Assembly (NCBI RefSeq): GCF_003987555.1
Contig: NZ_NGJW01000001.1
Span: 280,185-344,184, forward strand
Origin: Vagococcus lutrae
GTDB lineage: Bacteria > Bacillota > Bacilli > Lactobacillales > Vagococcaceae
Length of the DNA: 64,000 bases
Direction of reading: 5' to 3'
Every line of letters begins with the position of its first letter. Position 1 is the first letter of the stretch. Of this stretch, positions 36,820-46,072 are shown piece after piece. Below the pieces are notes generated by a model. It made no database searches. It was not told the origin of the DNA and saw nothing but the letters and a program-made list of their open reading frames with translations. The translations under genes were made by a program, and so were the position numbers.

Positions 36820-37812
36820 ATGAAAAAAATAATTAATCAACCAGAAAATGTTGTCGATGATATGTTAAATGGTTTAGCCTACGCTCATGAAGATTTAGTT
36901 AGACGCCTTCCCGATACAGGGGTAATTGTCCGTCAAAAAGAAGAAAAAGGAAAAGTCGCACTTGTTAGTGGTGGCGGAAGCGGTCACGAACCAGCTCATG
37001 CAGGGTTTGTTGGTAAAGGAATGTTAGCTGCAGCAGTCTGTGGACCTGTCTTTACATCTCCTACTCCCGACCAAGTACTCACAGCGATTCAAGAAGTGGA
37101 TGCTGGCGCAGGTGTTTTCTTAATTATTAAAAACTACTCTGGCGACATTATGAACTTTGAAATGGCAAAAGATATGGCAGAAATGGACGACATCGCCGTT
37201 GACTTTGTTGTCGTCGATGATGACATTGCAGTTGAAGACAGTCTTTACACAGCAGGTAAACGTGGTGTCGCAGGTACCGTACTAGTCCATAAAATTTTAG
37301 GCGCCGCAGCAGATATGGGAGCTAACTTAGAAGAAATCAAAGCTCTCGCTGATAAAATCGTTCCTAATATCAAAACATTAGGAGTAGCACTATCCGGTGC
37401 AACTGTTCCAGAGGTTGGCCATCCAGGCTTTACTTTAGAAGAACAAGAAATTGAATTTGGTGTAGGGATTCACGGAGAACCAGGATACCGTAAAGCAACT
37501 ATTGCACCATCAAAAGAATTAGCAGCAGAAATTGTTGAAAAACTAAAAGGTCAGTTCGAGTGGAAAAAGGGCGATCGTTTTGCTTTATTAGTCAATGGAT
37601 TAGGAAGCACACCATTAATGGAACAATATATCTTTATTAATGATGTGAAACAATTATTAGAAGCAGACGGTTTAGAGGTTGATTTTAAAAAGGTTGGCGA
37701 CTACATGACTGCTATTGATATGGCAGGACTATCATTAACAATGATGAAACTTGAAGAAGAAAACTGGTTAGACAAGTTAAACTATGCAACAGAAACAATT
37801 GCTTGGGTCTAA
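36820..37812 (+). CDS. dhaK: dihydroxyacetone kinase subunit DhaK
   Basis: The 330-aa product keeps the three active-site residues of E. coli DhaK at the same numbers: H56 (GGGSGHEPAH), D109 (NYSGD) and H218 (GIHGEPG), the last binding dihydroxyacetone covalently. With DhaL and DhaM it phosphorylates dihydroxyacetone using phosphoenolpyruvate through the PTS. First gene of the dhaK-dhaL-dhaM-gldA operon; ACGAAAGGAAG precedes the ATG. It has a paralogue (DhaQ) 2.3 kb downstream. Confidence 0.96.
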   Translation: MKKIINQPENVVDDMLNGLAYAHEDLVRRLPDTGVIVRQKEEKGKVALVSGGGSGHEPAHAGFVGKGMLAAAVCGPVFTSPTPDQVLTAIQEVDAGAGVFLIIKNYSGDIMNFEMAKDMAEMDDIAVDFVVVDDDIAVEDSLYTAGKRGVAGTVLVHKILGAAADMGANLEEIKALADKIVPNIKTLGVALSGATVPEVGHPGFTLEEQEIEFGVGIHGEPGYRKATIAPSKELAAEIVEKLKGQFEWKKGDRFALLVNGLGSTPLMEQYIFINDVKQLLEADGLEVDFKKVGDYMTAIDMAGLSLTMMKLEEENWLDKLNYATETIAWV

Positions 37813-37831
37813 CACGAAAGGACGTAACGAG

Positions 37832-38410
37832 ATGAAACAAGAAAATATTCGAACATGGTTAGATTTATTTACAGATAAAGTGAATGAAAATAAAAGTTAT
37901 TTAAGCGACTTAGATGGCGCAATCGGTGATGGCGACCACGGAGCAAACTTAGCTCGTGGTACGACTGAAATGAAAAAAGCACTGGAAGCAAAAAATCCAG
38001 AAACAGCCGCAGACATCTTTAAAATTGCAGGCATGACACTGGTTAGTAAAGTTGGTGGCGCTTCTGGTCCCCTTTACGGTTCTGCTTTTATGGGAATGGC
38101 TAAAGCAGCCAAAGATTCTGATGACCTCGTGACTATTTTAGAAGCAGGTCGAGATGGCATCCGTAAGATTGGTAAGAGTGATCGTGGGGAAAAAACTATG
38201 CTTGATATGTGGTTCCCTGTTATAGAAGCCTTAAAAGAAAACAAATTAACAGCTGAAGCTATTGCTTCATTTGCAGAAGAAACAAAAGAGATTAAAGCTA
38301 CTAAAGGACGCGCTTCTTACCTTGGCGAGCGTTCGATTGGTCACCTTGATCCAGGTGCTGTTTCAAGTCAATATTTATTTGAAACAATGTTAGAAGCGGA
38401 GGTTATTTAA
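37832..38410 (+). CDS. dhaL: dihydroxyacetone kinase subunit DhaL (ADP-binding)
   Basis: The 192-aa protein contains the magnesium-ADP binding DGDHG motif (about residues 28-32), GGASGPLYG and the C-terminal HLDPGA. DhaL carries a tightly bound ADP that is phosphorylated by DhaM and passes phosphate to dihydroxyacetone on DhaK. The ATG at 37832 follows GAAAGGACG and begins 19 nt after dhaK; a longer frame overlapping dhaK lacks a ribosome site. Confidence 0.95.
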   Translation: MKQENIRTWLDLFTDKVNENKSYLSDLDGAIGDGDHGANLARGTTEMKKALEAKNPETAADIFKIAGMTLVSKVGGASGPLYGSAFMGMAKAAKDSDDLVTILEAGRDGIRKIGKSDRGEKTMLDMWFPVIEALKENKLTAEAIASFAEETKEIKATKGRASYLGERSIGHLDPGAVSSQYLFETMLEAEVI

Positions 38411-38782
38411 ATGAGTCAATTAGGTGTGGTTTTAGTTTCACACGTTCCTGAATTAGTCACAGGTATTTCACGTCTTTTAAATGAAGTGGCAAAAGATGTT
38501 TCTATCACTATTGCCGGTGGTACAGATGATAACGAAGTCGGAACAAGTATGATGAAAATTGAAGAAGCATTTGAAGCTAATGAAGCCGATACGATACTTG
38601 CTTTTTACGACTTAGGAAGTGCCAAAATGAACTTAGAAATGGCAATGGAAATGACCGATAAAGAGGTCACTCTTTACGATACCGCCTTTGTCGAAAGTAG
38701 TTACACAGCAGCGGCACTTATTCAAGCAGGTGCAACAAAAGAAATGATTGAAGAACAACTAGCACCACTTAAAGTTAAATAG
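38411..38782 (+). CDS. dhaM: PTS-dependent dihydroxyacetone kinase phosphotransferase subunit DhaM
   Basis: The 123-aa protein is a single EIIA-mannose-like domain with the phospho-accepting His at H11 (LVSHVPEL) and the GGTDDNEVGTS loop. It relays phosphate from HPr to ADP on DhaL. Unlike E. coli DhaM it has no fused HPr or EI domains, as in lactococci. Its ATG directly follows the dhaL stop codon, so translation is coupled. Confidence 0.95.
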   Translation: MSQLGVVLVSHVPELVTGISRLLNEVAKDVSITIAGGTDDNEVGTSMMKIEEAFEANEADTILAFYDLGSAKMNLEMAMEMTDKEVTLYDTAFVESSYTAAALIQAGATKEMIEEQLAPLKVK

Positions 38783-38821
38783 GTAGTAATGATTTATCAC
38801 ATATATTAGGAGGAAAAAAAC

Positions 38822-39961
38822 ATGAGAAAAGCTTTTATCAGTCCAGCAAAATATGTACAAGGTGAAGATGAATTACTAAACTTAGGGTACTACATCAAAA
38901 CATTTGGAGAGTCTGCGTTATTAATTGCTCACCAAGACGACATTGACCGTGTCCAAGCACAATTAGATGCTACTAAAGAAAAATTTGGTGTTAAGATTGT
39001 GGCAAGTCATTTTAACGGTGAATGTTCTCGTAAAGAAGTCGCTCGTCTACAAGAAGTGGCAAAAGAACAACACACTGACTGTGTCATCGGTCTAGGTGGC
39101 GGTAAAGCCATTGATACATCTAAATGTGTAGCAGAAGGTGAAAACTTAATTATTGTTCCAACTATCGCTGCTACAGACGCACCTACAAGTCACTCTGCTG
39201 TTTTATATACAGAAGATGGCGAGTTTGATGACTACGCATACTTCAAGCAAAGTCCAAGCGTTGTCCTAGTTGATACGACTATTATTGCAAATGCTCCGAC
39301 TCGTTTCTTAGTTGCTGGTATGGGAGATGCGTTATCAACATTATTTGAAGCACGCGCAACTGCTCGTTCATTCTCAAATGTTAACGCTGGTCTACCAAAC
39401 GGTTATTTAACAAAAGAAACAAAACCTGCTAAAAACACAATTGCTGCTTACACATTAGCTAAAGTATGTTATGAAACATTATTAGAAAACGGATACCAAG
39501 CAAAAATTGCATGTGATAACAATGTCGTAACACCTGCTTTAGAAAACATTGTTGAAACAAACATTTTACTTTCTGGTTTAGGTTTTGAAAGTAGTGGTCT
39601 AGCAGCTATCCATGCTATTCACGATGGCTTAACTGCTTTAGAAGGAACACACCATTATTTCCACGGTGAAAAAGTTGCCTTCTCTACTATTTGTCAATTA
39701 GTCTTAGAAAATGCACCTAAAGAAGAATTACATGAAGTTTTAGACTTCTCACTATCAATCGGTTTACCAGTTTGTCTAGCAGACATTGGCGTAGAAAGCA
39801 TTAGCTTTGAAGAAGCGATGGAAGTTGCTGAAAAAGCATGTATTCCAGAAGAATCTATTCACTCTATGCCATTCCCAATTGAAGTTGAAGCTGTTGCTTC
39901 TGCTATTATTGCCGCTGATAAAATTGGGGCAGACTACAAAAAGAAACACGCTAACGCTTAA
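38822..39961 (+). CDS. gldA: glycerol dehydrogenase
   Basis: The 379-aa iron-containing-alcohol-dehydrogenase family protein has the GGGKAIDTSK nucleotide loop (about residues 92-101) and zinc ligands in the AIHAIHDGLT and HGEKVAF regions. It oxidises glycerol to dihydroxyacetone with NAD+. It is the last gene of the dhaKLM transcript, so its product feeds the kinase directly. AGGAGG lies about 7 nt before the ATG. Confidence 0.94.
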   Translation: MRKAFISPAKYVQGEDELLNLGYYIKTFGESALLIAHQDDIDRVQAQLDATKEKFGVKIVASHFNGECSRKEVARLQEVAKEQHTDCVIGLGGGKAIDTSKCVAEGENLIIVPTIAATDAPTSHSAVLYTEDGEFDDYAYFKQSPSVVLVDTTIIANAPTRFLVAGMGDALSTLFEARATARSFSNVNAGLPNGYLTKETKPAKNTIAAYTLAKVCYETLLENGYQAKIACDNNVVTPALENIVETNILLSGLGFESSGLAAIHAIHDGLTALEGTHHYFHGEKVAFSTICQLVLENAPKEELHEVLDFSLSIGLPVCLADIGVESISFEEAMEVAEKACIPEESIHSMPFPIEVEAVASAIIAADKIGADYKKKHANA

Positions 39962-39992
39962 TTAAAAGCGCTCTAGCACTAACTCATGTCAG

Positions 39993-40037
39993 AAGAGACT
40001 GTCGCGCCGCTAAGGTTTTAGACAGTCTCTTATTTTT
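39993..40037 (+). terminator. terminator of the dhaKLM-gldA operon
   Basis: AAGAGACTGTC/GACAGTCTCTT stem, 17-nt loop, followed by a T-rich run. Confidence 0.82.
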
Positions 40038-40052
40038 ATCTTGTTTAAAATA

Positions 40053-40061
40053 TGGTACACT
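40053..40061 (+). promoter_or_regulatory. extended -10 of dhaQ
   Basis: TGGTACACT, a TGn extended -10, lies 40 nt upstream of the dhaQ start; there is no good -35 box. It suggests dhaQ has its own promoter. Confidence 0.45.
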
Positions 40062-40100
40062 GTGTGAGTAAACATGTGAAAAGAATTAGAGGGAATTATC

Positions 40101-41090
40101 ATGAAAAAAATAATCAATCGCCCCAGTGATGTTGTCACACAACTATTAAATGGGATTGCCTTCACGCATGACCATTTATTAGCCCGTGTACCACAAACTG
40201 GGATTCTGTATAGTAAACATCTCGCTGAAAAGACAGTTTCTATTATTAGTGGTGGTGGTACTGGGCATGAACCCGCTCACTCAGGCTATGTAGGAAAAAA
40301 TATGTTAGCAGCGAGCGTCAACGGACCTGTTTTCATTCCACCGACTGCTGCAGAAATTTTCCAAGCCATCGAATTAGTCGATCAAGGTCAAGGTGTCTTG
40401 CTTATTATTAAAAACTTTGAAGCAGATGTCGCTGCATTTTTAGAAGCTGAACGACTAGCAATAGCAGCCGGTCACCAAGTGGGACATATTATAGTCAATG
40501 ATGATTGTTCTATTGACAGTCATAACTTTAAAAAACGTCGTCGTGGTGTTGCGGGCACTGTCTTCGTCCATAAAATTATTACTGCTGCAGCACATGAAGG
40601 CATGGCTCTAGCCGATTTAATCTCTCTGGGAGAGCAAGTAGTCCTTGCCTTAAATACACTTGGAGTGGCATTAGCTCCGGCTTCAAAACCAGGTGCTCAC
40701 GCTCCACATTTTGAACTAGGCGAACACGATATTTCCTTTGGCATCGGTATTCATGGTGAGGAAGGCTATCGTGAAGAACCTTTTGTTTCATCGGAAGTTT
40801 TAGCCAATGAACTGATTAATAAATTAAAATCACAATATCATTTGAAACCCGGCAGTCGTCTGGCCATTCTAGTCAATGGTTTAGGCAGTACACCACTTAT
40901 GGAACTTTTTATTTTTACAAACGACGTCCGCCGACTTTTAGCTTTAGAAGGCTACGATGTGTGTTTCAAAAAAGTAGGCAACTACATGACATCGTTAGAT
41001 ATGCAGGGAGTTTCACTCAGTTTCTTAGAAATTAAAGATGACAAATGGCTCGACTATTTAGAAATGCCTGTTGAAACATACAGTTGGTAA
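40101..41090 (+). CDS. dhaQ: DhaK paralogue, probable DhaQ coactivator of DhaS
   Basis: The 329-aa product is a full-length DhaK paralogue. H56, D109 and H218 are all retained (GGGTGHEPAH, NFEAD, GIHGEEG), but G108 is Ala and the region after D109 differs. In L. lactis such a DhaQ binds dihydroxyacetone without phosphorylating it and joins DhaS to activate dhaKLM. The gene lies next to a convergent TetR-type dhaS and is separated from gldA by a terminator, which favours a regulatory role; a second working kinase subunit cannot be excluded. Confidence 0.82.
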   Translation: MKKIINRPSDVVTQLLNGIAFTHDHLLARVPQTGILYSKHLAEKTVSIISGGGTGHEPAHSGYVGKNMLAASVNGPVFIPPTAAEIFQAIELVDQGQGVLLIIKNFEADVAAFLEAERLAIAAGHQVGHIIVNDDCSIDSHNFKKRRRGVAGTVFVHKIITAAAHEGMALADLISLGEQVVLALNTLGVALAPASKPGAHAPHFELGEHDISFGIGIHGEEGYREEPFVSSEVLANELINKLKSQYHLKPGSRLAILVNGLGSTPLMELFIFTNDVRRLLALEGYDVCFKKVGNYMTSLDMQGVSLSFLEIKDDKWLDYLEMPVETYSW

Positions 41091-41128
41091 AAAAAAAGAC
41101 AATCAGTTTACAACTGATTGTCTTTTTT
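41090..41128. terminator. bidirectional terminator between dhaQ and dhaS
   Basis: GACAATCAGTT/AACTGATTGTC stem with a 3-nt loop between A and T runs; it overlaps the dhaS stop codon. Confidence 0.88.
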
Positions 41129-41690
41129 ATGCATGTGAATGGTACATCCCTTTCATTGTTGTTTCTAGCACATCCGCAATATTTCGTGCCAAAATTTCAG
41201 GAGGTGTAGCACATTCATTAAATAGCCACTCTTTTGTCATTCCTACGATGCCATGTGCCGCAAAAGCTGACACAAAGGACATCGTCTCTTCCGTCAATTC
41301 TGCATGATTTTTACGCGCTAAATCAACCAATGCCGTCTGGAATAATTCTTTTGTATGTTCATAAAAGTAAGTATCGAATGAATTTTGTTCGCTAACTGCT
41401 AACGCATTGCGATAAAACACTTGATTCGCTTCAAAATAGCGTAGCATACGATACAATACTTTTTCCCACTCTTCATAGTCTAAAAAATCTCGAATATTTT
41501 CACTTATTTCTTGTTGATACGTCCAAGATAAAAGCTCATATTTGTCTTGAAAATAATCATAAAACGTCTGACGGCGAATTTCTGCAGTCTCCATAATTTG
41601 TCGAATAGACACCTTTTGAAATGGCGTCTCTTGCATAATTTTTTTTAAGGAATACGCAATAATTTTTTTGGTAATGAGAGATTCATGCAT
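41127..41690 (-). CDS. dhaS: TetR-family regulator DhaS
   Basis: The 187-aa protein has an N-terminal TetR helix-turn-helix (about residues 8-52; VSIRQIMETAEIRRQTFYDYF) and an all-helical effector domain. Family and position next to DhaQ identify it as the DhaS type, which unusually for TetR proteins acts as an activator, with dihydroxyacetone-loaded DhaQ as coactivator. The matching operator in front of dhaK supports this. Gene order is convergent with dhaQ. GAGGAGGCG precedes the ATG. Confidence 0.88.
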   Translation of the reverse strand: MHESLITKKIIAYSLKKIMQETPFQKVSIRQIMETAEIRRQTFYDYFQDKYELLSWTYQQEISENIRDFLDYEEWEKVLYRMLRYFEANQVFYRNALAVSEQNSFDTYFYEHTKELFQTALVDLARKNHAELTEETMSFVSAFAAHGIVGMTKEWLFNECATPPEILARNIADVLETTMKGMYHSHA

Positions 41691-41760
41691 ACACTTCGCC
41701 TCCTCTCATCATTATACCTTATTTCTAGCCTGTCTGAAAAGGGATAGTGTGACCGGTTGT

Positions 41761-44649
41761 TTATTCAGTAGGATAGGAAAGGTACTGATAAATATCAGGT
41801 GACACTTTTTTGTCCAGTAGCATATGCATACTAACGACTGGTACCTTCCCTTTTGGACTAGACATGTACGTCTGCTCAACTGTATCTTCATCTGGTCGTA
41901 CTGGTCCTAGATAATAAAAATCTGAACCTTCATCGTCATCTTTTTTTACAAAGAGATACATCTCTGTCTGATATTTACTGGCATGAATAATCGGCTGAAT
42001 CTCTTTTGAATCTAATTTCCTTTGACTTCTTGTAAACCACTTGAACATGTTCGTTGATAAAAATTCATCTTGATAAGCAACGGTACTTTCAACTTCTTCA
42101 TGTTTATGGTAAGTAACAAAAATAGGACATTGATTATTTCGAACACGATAACCATATATCGTACTACTTATATCTTTCTCCCACCCCAACAATCGGCAAA
42201 CATCTTTGCGTGTATACTGTTTGTTTACTGTTAAACATTCCTGCCAGTTGTATTCCTTTGATTTCTTTAACCCTGCTTCTATAATATCAATGATATGGTT
42301 TTTAATAAATGGCTCAGAAAGGGCCTTACTTAACACTTGAGACTTCTTGAAAACATTACCGTCATGTATGATAACAGCTTGATTTCCATATTTCTTTTTA
42401 TCACTTTTACTATAAAAGCTTAAATCAAAGATATTTTTTAACGAAGCCAAAATAGCCTCAGAAACATGAATGTTTTTTTGTTTCAAGTCCCTTACAAACG
42501 TCTCTTCTGAAATTTCATCCCTCATTATCACCTTTTTTAATAACAGCAACTCATGCGGACGTTTACCGTTGATTAATTCGAGTGTTAAAAACATTAATAA
42601 TGCTTCAATTTCATCATCTATATCAGGGACTTCTTCTTTTACAACTTCTTTTAAAAAATTTAAATAATGCCCTCTACGACTTGCTATAAGTTCTGGATCG
42701 AGAGAGTGCCATTTAATAAAGTCTACTAATTTAGGTATTCTACCAAGTTTATTTTTTAAATTGAAATAACCCTCTTTTAGTATTTTTAAGGTCGTAATAT
42801 TAGTCGTTGCAATGGATTGATATATCTTCTGACGTGCAATCTCTTCAAAATTAATCACGGATAAACCACTAAGGCTATTGATATTAATAAATTGTTCTTT
42901 TATATCATTTTTATTCATAGATGTATTTCCAGTAAGCGCAATTGGTATTAAATAATTGTTTTTATAGTTACCGATAAAATCGATAATCGTTACATAATCT
43001 TTATTATTACTTTTTCGAAGTCCTCTGCCCAATTGCTGAATAAAAATGATGCTTGATTGTGTTTGTCTCATCATCACCACTTGGTTAATACAGGGAATGT
43101 CAATTCCCTCATTAAAAATATCGACAGTTAAGATATACTCCAACATCCCCTGTTCAAGCATTTTAACGTATTTCTCACGTGTATTCATATCATCGTCACC
43201 TGTCAATGCAACCGTACGGTAACCCCTTTTGTTTAATGCTTGAGACAAAGCCATTGCCTCATCTTTTCTACTACAAAAAATCAACCCATGGCAAGTTTCA
43301 CCACTATAACCGTAGTAATGAATCTTTTCAAGCAAAAATTCTACACGTTCATCTGATACTAAGTGAGTAAGTTTTTCCACTTCATCATAAGCTACTCCAT
43401 CTAATTCATAATCTGTTACGCCAAAATAATGGAATGGACAAAGCATCTCTTCTTCCATCGCTTCTTGCAACCGTATTTCATATGCTAAATTATAATCAAA
43501 TAAACCAAAAATATTAAAATCATCCGTTCGTTCAGGTGTCGCTGTCATACCTAATAAAAATTTTGGATGAAAATAGTCTAATACTTTTTGGTAAGAAGCT
43601 GCACCAGCTTTATGCACCTCATCTATCAAAATATAATCAAATGTTCCTGGATCAAAATGTTTTAAATGATCTTCTTTTGCTATTGATTGAATCGTCGCAA
43701 AGGTATATTTTTTATCATATTCCGCCTTACTACCTGTGATTTTGCCAAAAGAAGAAACACTTTCTCCCAGTATTTTTTGAAAATCCTGCATCGCTTTATT
43801 CAATATTTGCTCTCTATGAACAATGAACAAAAATTTTTGCGGTTGATATTTAAGGACATCAAAAGCCGATAAATACGTCTTACCTGTTCCAGTAGCAGAA
43901 ATAACTAGAGCCTTTTTCTCGCCGCTCTCTCTAATTTCTCTTATACCTTTTAATGCTTCTTCTTGCATTTTATTCGGCTTAATCGTCGTCACTTCATACG
44001 TTGAACCTTCTTCTTCTAACAAACTCGATTCACTTATAGCGGTTAGTTTTTGCTGTTTAAGATAAACACTCTCATAATTTTCTATCCATTTTTCTGTTAA
44101 ATCTTCTGCATTTTTCCATAAAAGTTCGAACTGCTCGATAACTTGAGAGATTAGCTCGCCATTTTCATTAGAGGTTAACTTAACATTCCATTCATAATTC
44201 ATCTTTAGCGCATTTAATGTCAGGTTAGAACTACCTACAATAAAACTTACGTGATCATGTGTTTTGAAAAGATAACCTTTCGCATGAAAATTGGAAACAT
44301 TCGTTATTTTAACAGTAACATTTTCTATTTTTAAAAGTTCTTTAAATATTTTTGGATGATTAAAGTAAAGATAATCAGACGTAACTATTCTGCCCTCAAT
44401 ACCTTTTTTATGTAAATCTAATAAAACTGATTTTAACGCAGATAGGCCACTTTCTGTTATAAAAGCAACAGAAAAAAAGAAAGTCGCTGATTTTTTCAAT
44501 TCTTCCTGTATATATGTTAAGACTGGAGGAGAAGACTGGTAGCGATTAAGTAAAAGCTGCGAGCGATAGTCCTGATTTGAAATAATATCTTTATTAATAA
44601 AACTTGTCTTTAAGGATTTTTTTAATTCTTTATTATTTATCATAGCCAT
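41761..44649 (-). CDS. PLD-like nuclease / DEAD-DEVH helicase / DUF3427 fusion protein
   Basis: The 962-aa protein has an N-terminal phospholipase-D-like nuclease domain (one HxK motif in NFHAKGYL near residue 123, then GSSNLT), a superfamily 2 helicase core (SATGTGKT near 253, DEVH near 345, MTATPER, QLGRGLRKS near 541) and a C-terminal DUF3427 region with FVTYHKHE and KWFTRSQRK. PLD domains with one motif usually dimerise. Such fusions are thought to act in DNA restriction, defence or repair; the activity is not established. Its ATG overlaps the end of the upstream NUDIX gene by 17 nt, so the two proteins are probably made together. Confidence 0.85.
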   Translation of the reverse strand: MAMINNKELKKSLKTSFINKDIISNQDYRSQLLLNRYQSSPPVLTYIQEELKKSATFFFSVAFITESGLSALKSVLLDLHKKGIEGRIVTSDYLYFNHPKIFKELLKIENVTVKITNVSNFHAKGYLFKTHDHVSFIVGSSNLTLNALKMNYEWNVKLTSNENGELISQVIEQFELLWKNAEDLTEKWIENYESVYLKQQKLTAISESSLLEEEGSTYEVTTIKPNKMQEEALKGIREIRESGEKKALVISATGTGKTYLSAFDVLKYQPQKFLFIVHREQILNKAMQDFQKILGESVSSFGKITGSKAEYDKKYTFATIQSIAKEDHLKHFDPGTFDYILIDEVHKAGAASYQKVLDYFHPKFLLGMTATPERTDDFNIFGLFDYNLAYEIRLQEAMEEEMLCPFHYFGVTDYELDGVAYDEVEKLTHLVSDERVEFLLEKIHYYGYSGETCHGLIFCSRKDEAMALSQALNKRGYRTVALTGDDDMNTREKYVKMLEQGMLEYILTVDIFNEGIDIPCINQVVMMRQTQSSIIFIQQLGRGLRKSNNKDYVTIIDFIGNYKNNYLIPIALTGNTSMNKNDIKEQFININSLSGLSVINFEEIARQKIYQSIATTNITTLKILKEGYFNLKNKLGRIPKLVDFIKWHSLDPELIASRRGHYLNFLKEVVKEEVPDIDDEIEALLMFLTLELINGKRPHELLLLKKVIMRDEISEETFVRDLKQKNIHVSEAILASLKNIFDLSFYSKSDKKKYGNQAVIIHDGNVFKKSQVLSKALSEPFIKNHIIDIIEAGLKKSKEYNWQECLTVNKQYTRKDVCRLLGWEKDISSTIYGYRVRNNQCPIFVTYHKHEEVESTVAYQDEFLSTNMFKWFTRSQRKLDSKEIQPIIHASKYQTEMYLFVKKDDDEGSDFYYLGPVRPDEDTVEQTYMSSPKGKVPVVSMHMLLDKKVSPDIYQYLSYPTE

Positions 44650-45046
44650 TTCTCACATCATCAATAGTCATTAATTTTTTTACAATAGGAATATCTGCTG
44701 GCGCCCAGTCTACGGTATCTAATTTATGATAGGGCAGCCACTTAGCGTCTAAGTGCTCGGTTAAAACTGGTTCGCCTGTTACAATCTCACATATAAAAGT
44801 TGAAAGATTCACTTTACCAAAATCATAAACATAGCTCGTTCGTTCAAAGAAATTCAAATTTTGAATTTCACATTCTAACTCCTCGACTATTTCTCTATAT
44901 AGTGCTTCTTCTTCTGTTTCATTTTTCTCGATTTTACCTCCCGGAAATTCCCATAGTCCTCCTAGAGTTTTATCCAAAGGTCTCTGACAACAAAATACTT
45001 CGTTATTTTTTATCATAATTGCACCTACGACATTGATTTCTTTCAT
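44633..45046 (-). CDS. NUDIX hydrolase (MutT-like)
   Basis: The 137-aa protein carries a full Nudix box beginning GGKIEKNETEEEALYREI (about residues 35-52) and continuing to EEL, with the FPGG lead-in typical of 8-oxo-dGTP diphosphatases. The start at 45046 follows GGAGG by 9 nt; the longer frame includes the ribosome site. The 3' end overlaps the PLD-helicase gene, which suggests a functional pair. The substrate could be an oxidised nucleotide or a nucleotide signal; sequence does not decide. Confidence 0.88.
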   Translation of the reverse strand: MKEINVVGAIMIKNNEVFCCQRPLDKTLGGLWEFPGGKIEKNETEEEALYREIVEELECEIQNLNFFERTSYVYDFGKVNLSTFICEIVTGEPVLTEHLDAKWLPYHKLDTVDWAPADIPIVKKLMTIDDVRNGYDK

Positions 45047-45121
45047 GTTCTTTTTCCTCCACAACTCTCTTCATTATCTCTATTCTATAACATATCTATA
45101 TTAATACAAACTTCTATCAAT

Positions 45122-45156
45122 AAAAAAAGAAGTAAGGAAAGATACTTCCTTACTTC
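45122..45156 (-). terminator. terminator of the TraX-family gene
   Basis: GAAGTAAGGAA/TTCCTTACTTC stem with a 6-nt loop and a run of seven T on the minus strand. Confidence 0.88.
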
Positions 45157-45168
45157 CCTACTGACTAT

Positions 45169-45951
45169 CTAAAAGAAAAACCATGTGGCGACTAAATATA
45201 TCACAGCAATATGTGCGGGATAGAAAATATAAAAGAACCATTTCATTTTCTTACCCTCTGCTCCATTATAAAGAGCAATAGGTAAAGCTGCAAATCCCAT
45301 AGCGGCTTGAATCCAGTTCCCGCGCAGTCCGACGATTAAAGCCAATGCCATTAGCAAGCTTACTTGCACCCATCTTTTTTCTCTAAAAATATAAAATAAT
45401 AAACCTAGAAAGATAAACACAATTCCACCTTCTACTGTAATGGCATTAGGTAAAAAAAACACCATTTGTAGGACAATCATCGGTAGCGACATTCCTAATA
45501 GGGCAATGACAATGAACGGCGTGATTAAAATAAACGCCCAACCGAGTAAGCTTTTCCAAAAATAAGACCGATCTGTTTTCCATGAGAGCAAACCATCCCA
45601 CGACCACATAGCTAAGACACTTAAAAAGAGCGTACCTAGCATAGAATTTATCAAAACAATCTGATCATTTGGCCATACACTTGAAATCGTCATGGTCACA
45701 AGATTTGTCAGCCAGAAAAACAACAATAAATTACGCATATATTTCCACTTCGAATGTGTATAATAAAAACCTTCCGCACTTAAAAATAAAAAAATCGGCG
45801 CGACAGTTCTGCCTAATAATGTCATCCACAATGGCGCGCCAAAACTAACAAACGCATCATAACTATGGTCGAGCACCATAAAAATAATGCCAATTATCTT
45901 TAAATCAAATCCTGACAATCCTCTTCTTTTTTCCAATTTATCTCTCTCCAT
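45169..45951 (-). CDS. TraX family membrane protein
   Basis: The 260-aa protein has about eight membrane helices and a TraX-like start (GFDLKIIGIIFMVLDHSYDAF), which places it in the acyltransferase-3-like TraX family; F-plasmid TraX acetylates pilin. In Firmicutes the chromosomal copies have no known substrate and are not near conjugation genes, as here. The ATG at 45951 lacks a clear ribosome site. A TTG at 45936, 7 nt after GGAGAG, may be the real start. Confidence 0.75.
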   Translation of the reverse strand: MERDKLEKRRGLSGFDLKIIGIIFMVLDHSYDAFVSFGAPLWMTLLGRTVAPIFLFLSAEGFYYTHSKWKYMRNLLLFFWLTNLVTMTISSVWPNDQIVLINSMLGTLFLSVLAMWSWDGLLSWKTDRSYFWKSLLGWAFILITPFIVIALLGMSLPMIVLQMVFFLPNAITVEGGIVFIFLGLLFYIFREKRWVQVSLLMALALIVGLRGNWIQAAMGFAALPIALYNGAEGKKMKWFFYIFYPAHIAVIYLVATWFFF

Positions 45952-46041
45952 ATTCGCTTTATTACTCTGTTAGAGTTAGTTATGTATTATAAAAGAGAGA
46001 AATTATTTCTGCAAATTTCAGAAAACATCTTAAAAAAAACT

Positions 46042-46070
46042 AAAAAAAAGCAGCTATAGTAGCTGCTTTT
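46042..46070 (-). terminator. terminator of deoC
   Basis: AGCAGCTA/TAGCTGCT stem with a 3-nt loop and an 8-base T run on the minus strand. Confidence 0.88.
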
Positions 46071-46072
46071 TT

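Noticed and set aside
41127..41690. The TetR-family DhaS as repressor of the HsmA-family gene
   Set aside because: The TGACA palindromes at 2206-2257 do not resemble the GGACA-type DhaS operator found upstream of dhaK.
45169..45951. Conjugative element suggested by the TraX-family gene
   Set aside because: No relaxase, mating-pair or integrase genes are nearby, and chromosomal TraX homologues are common in Firmicutes.
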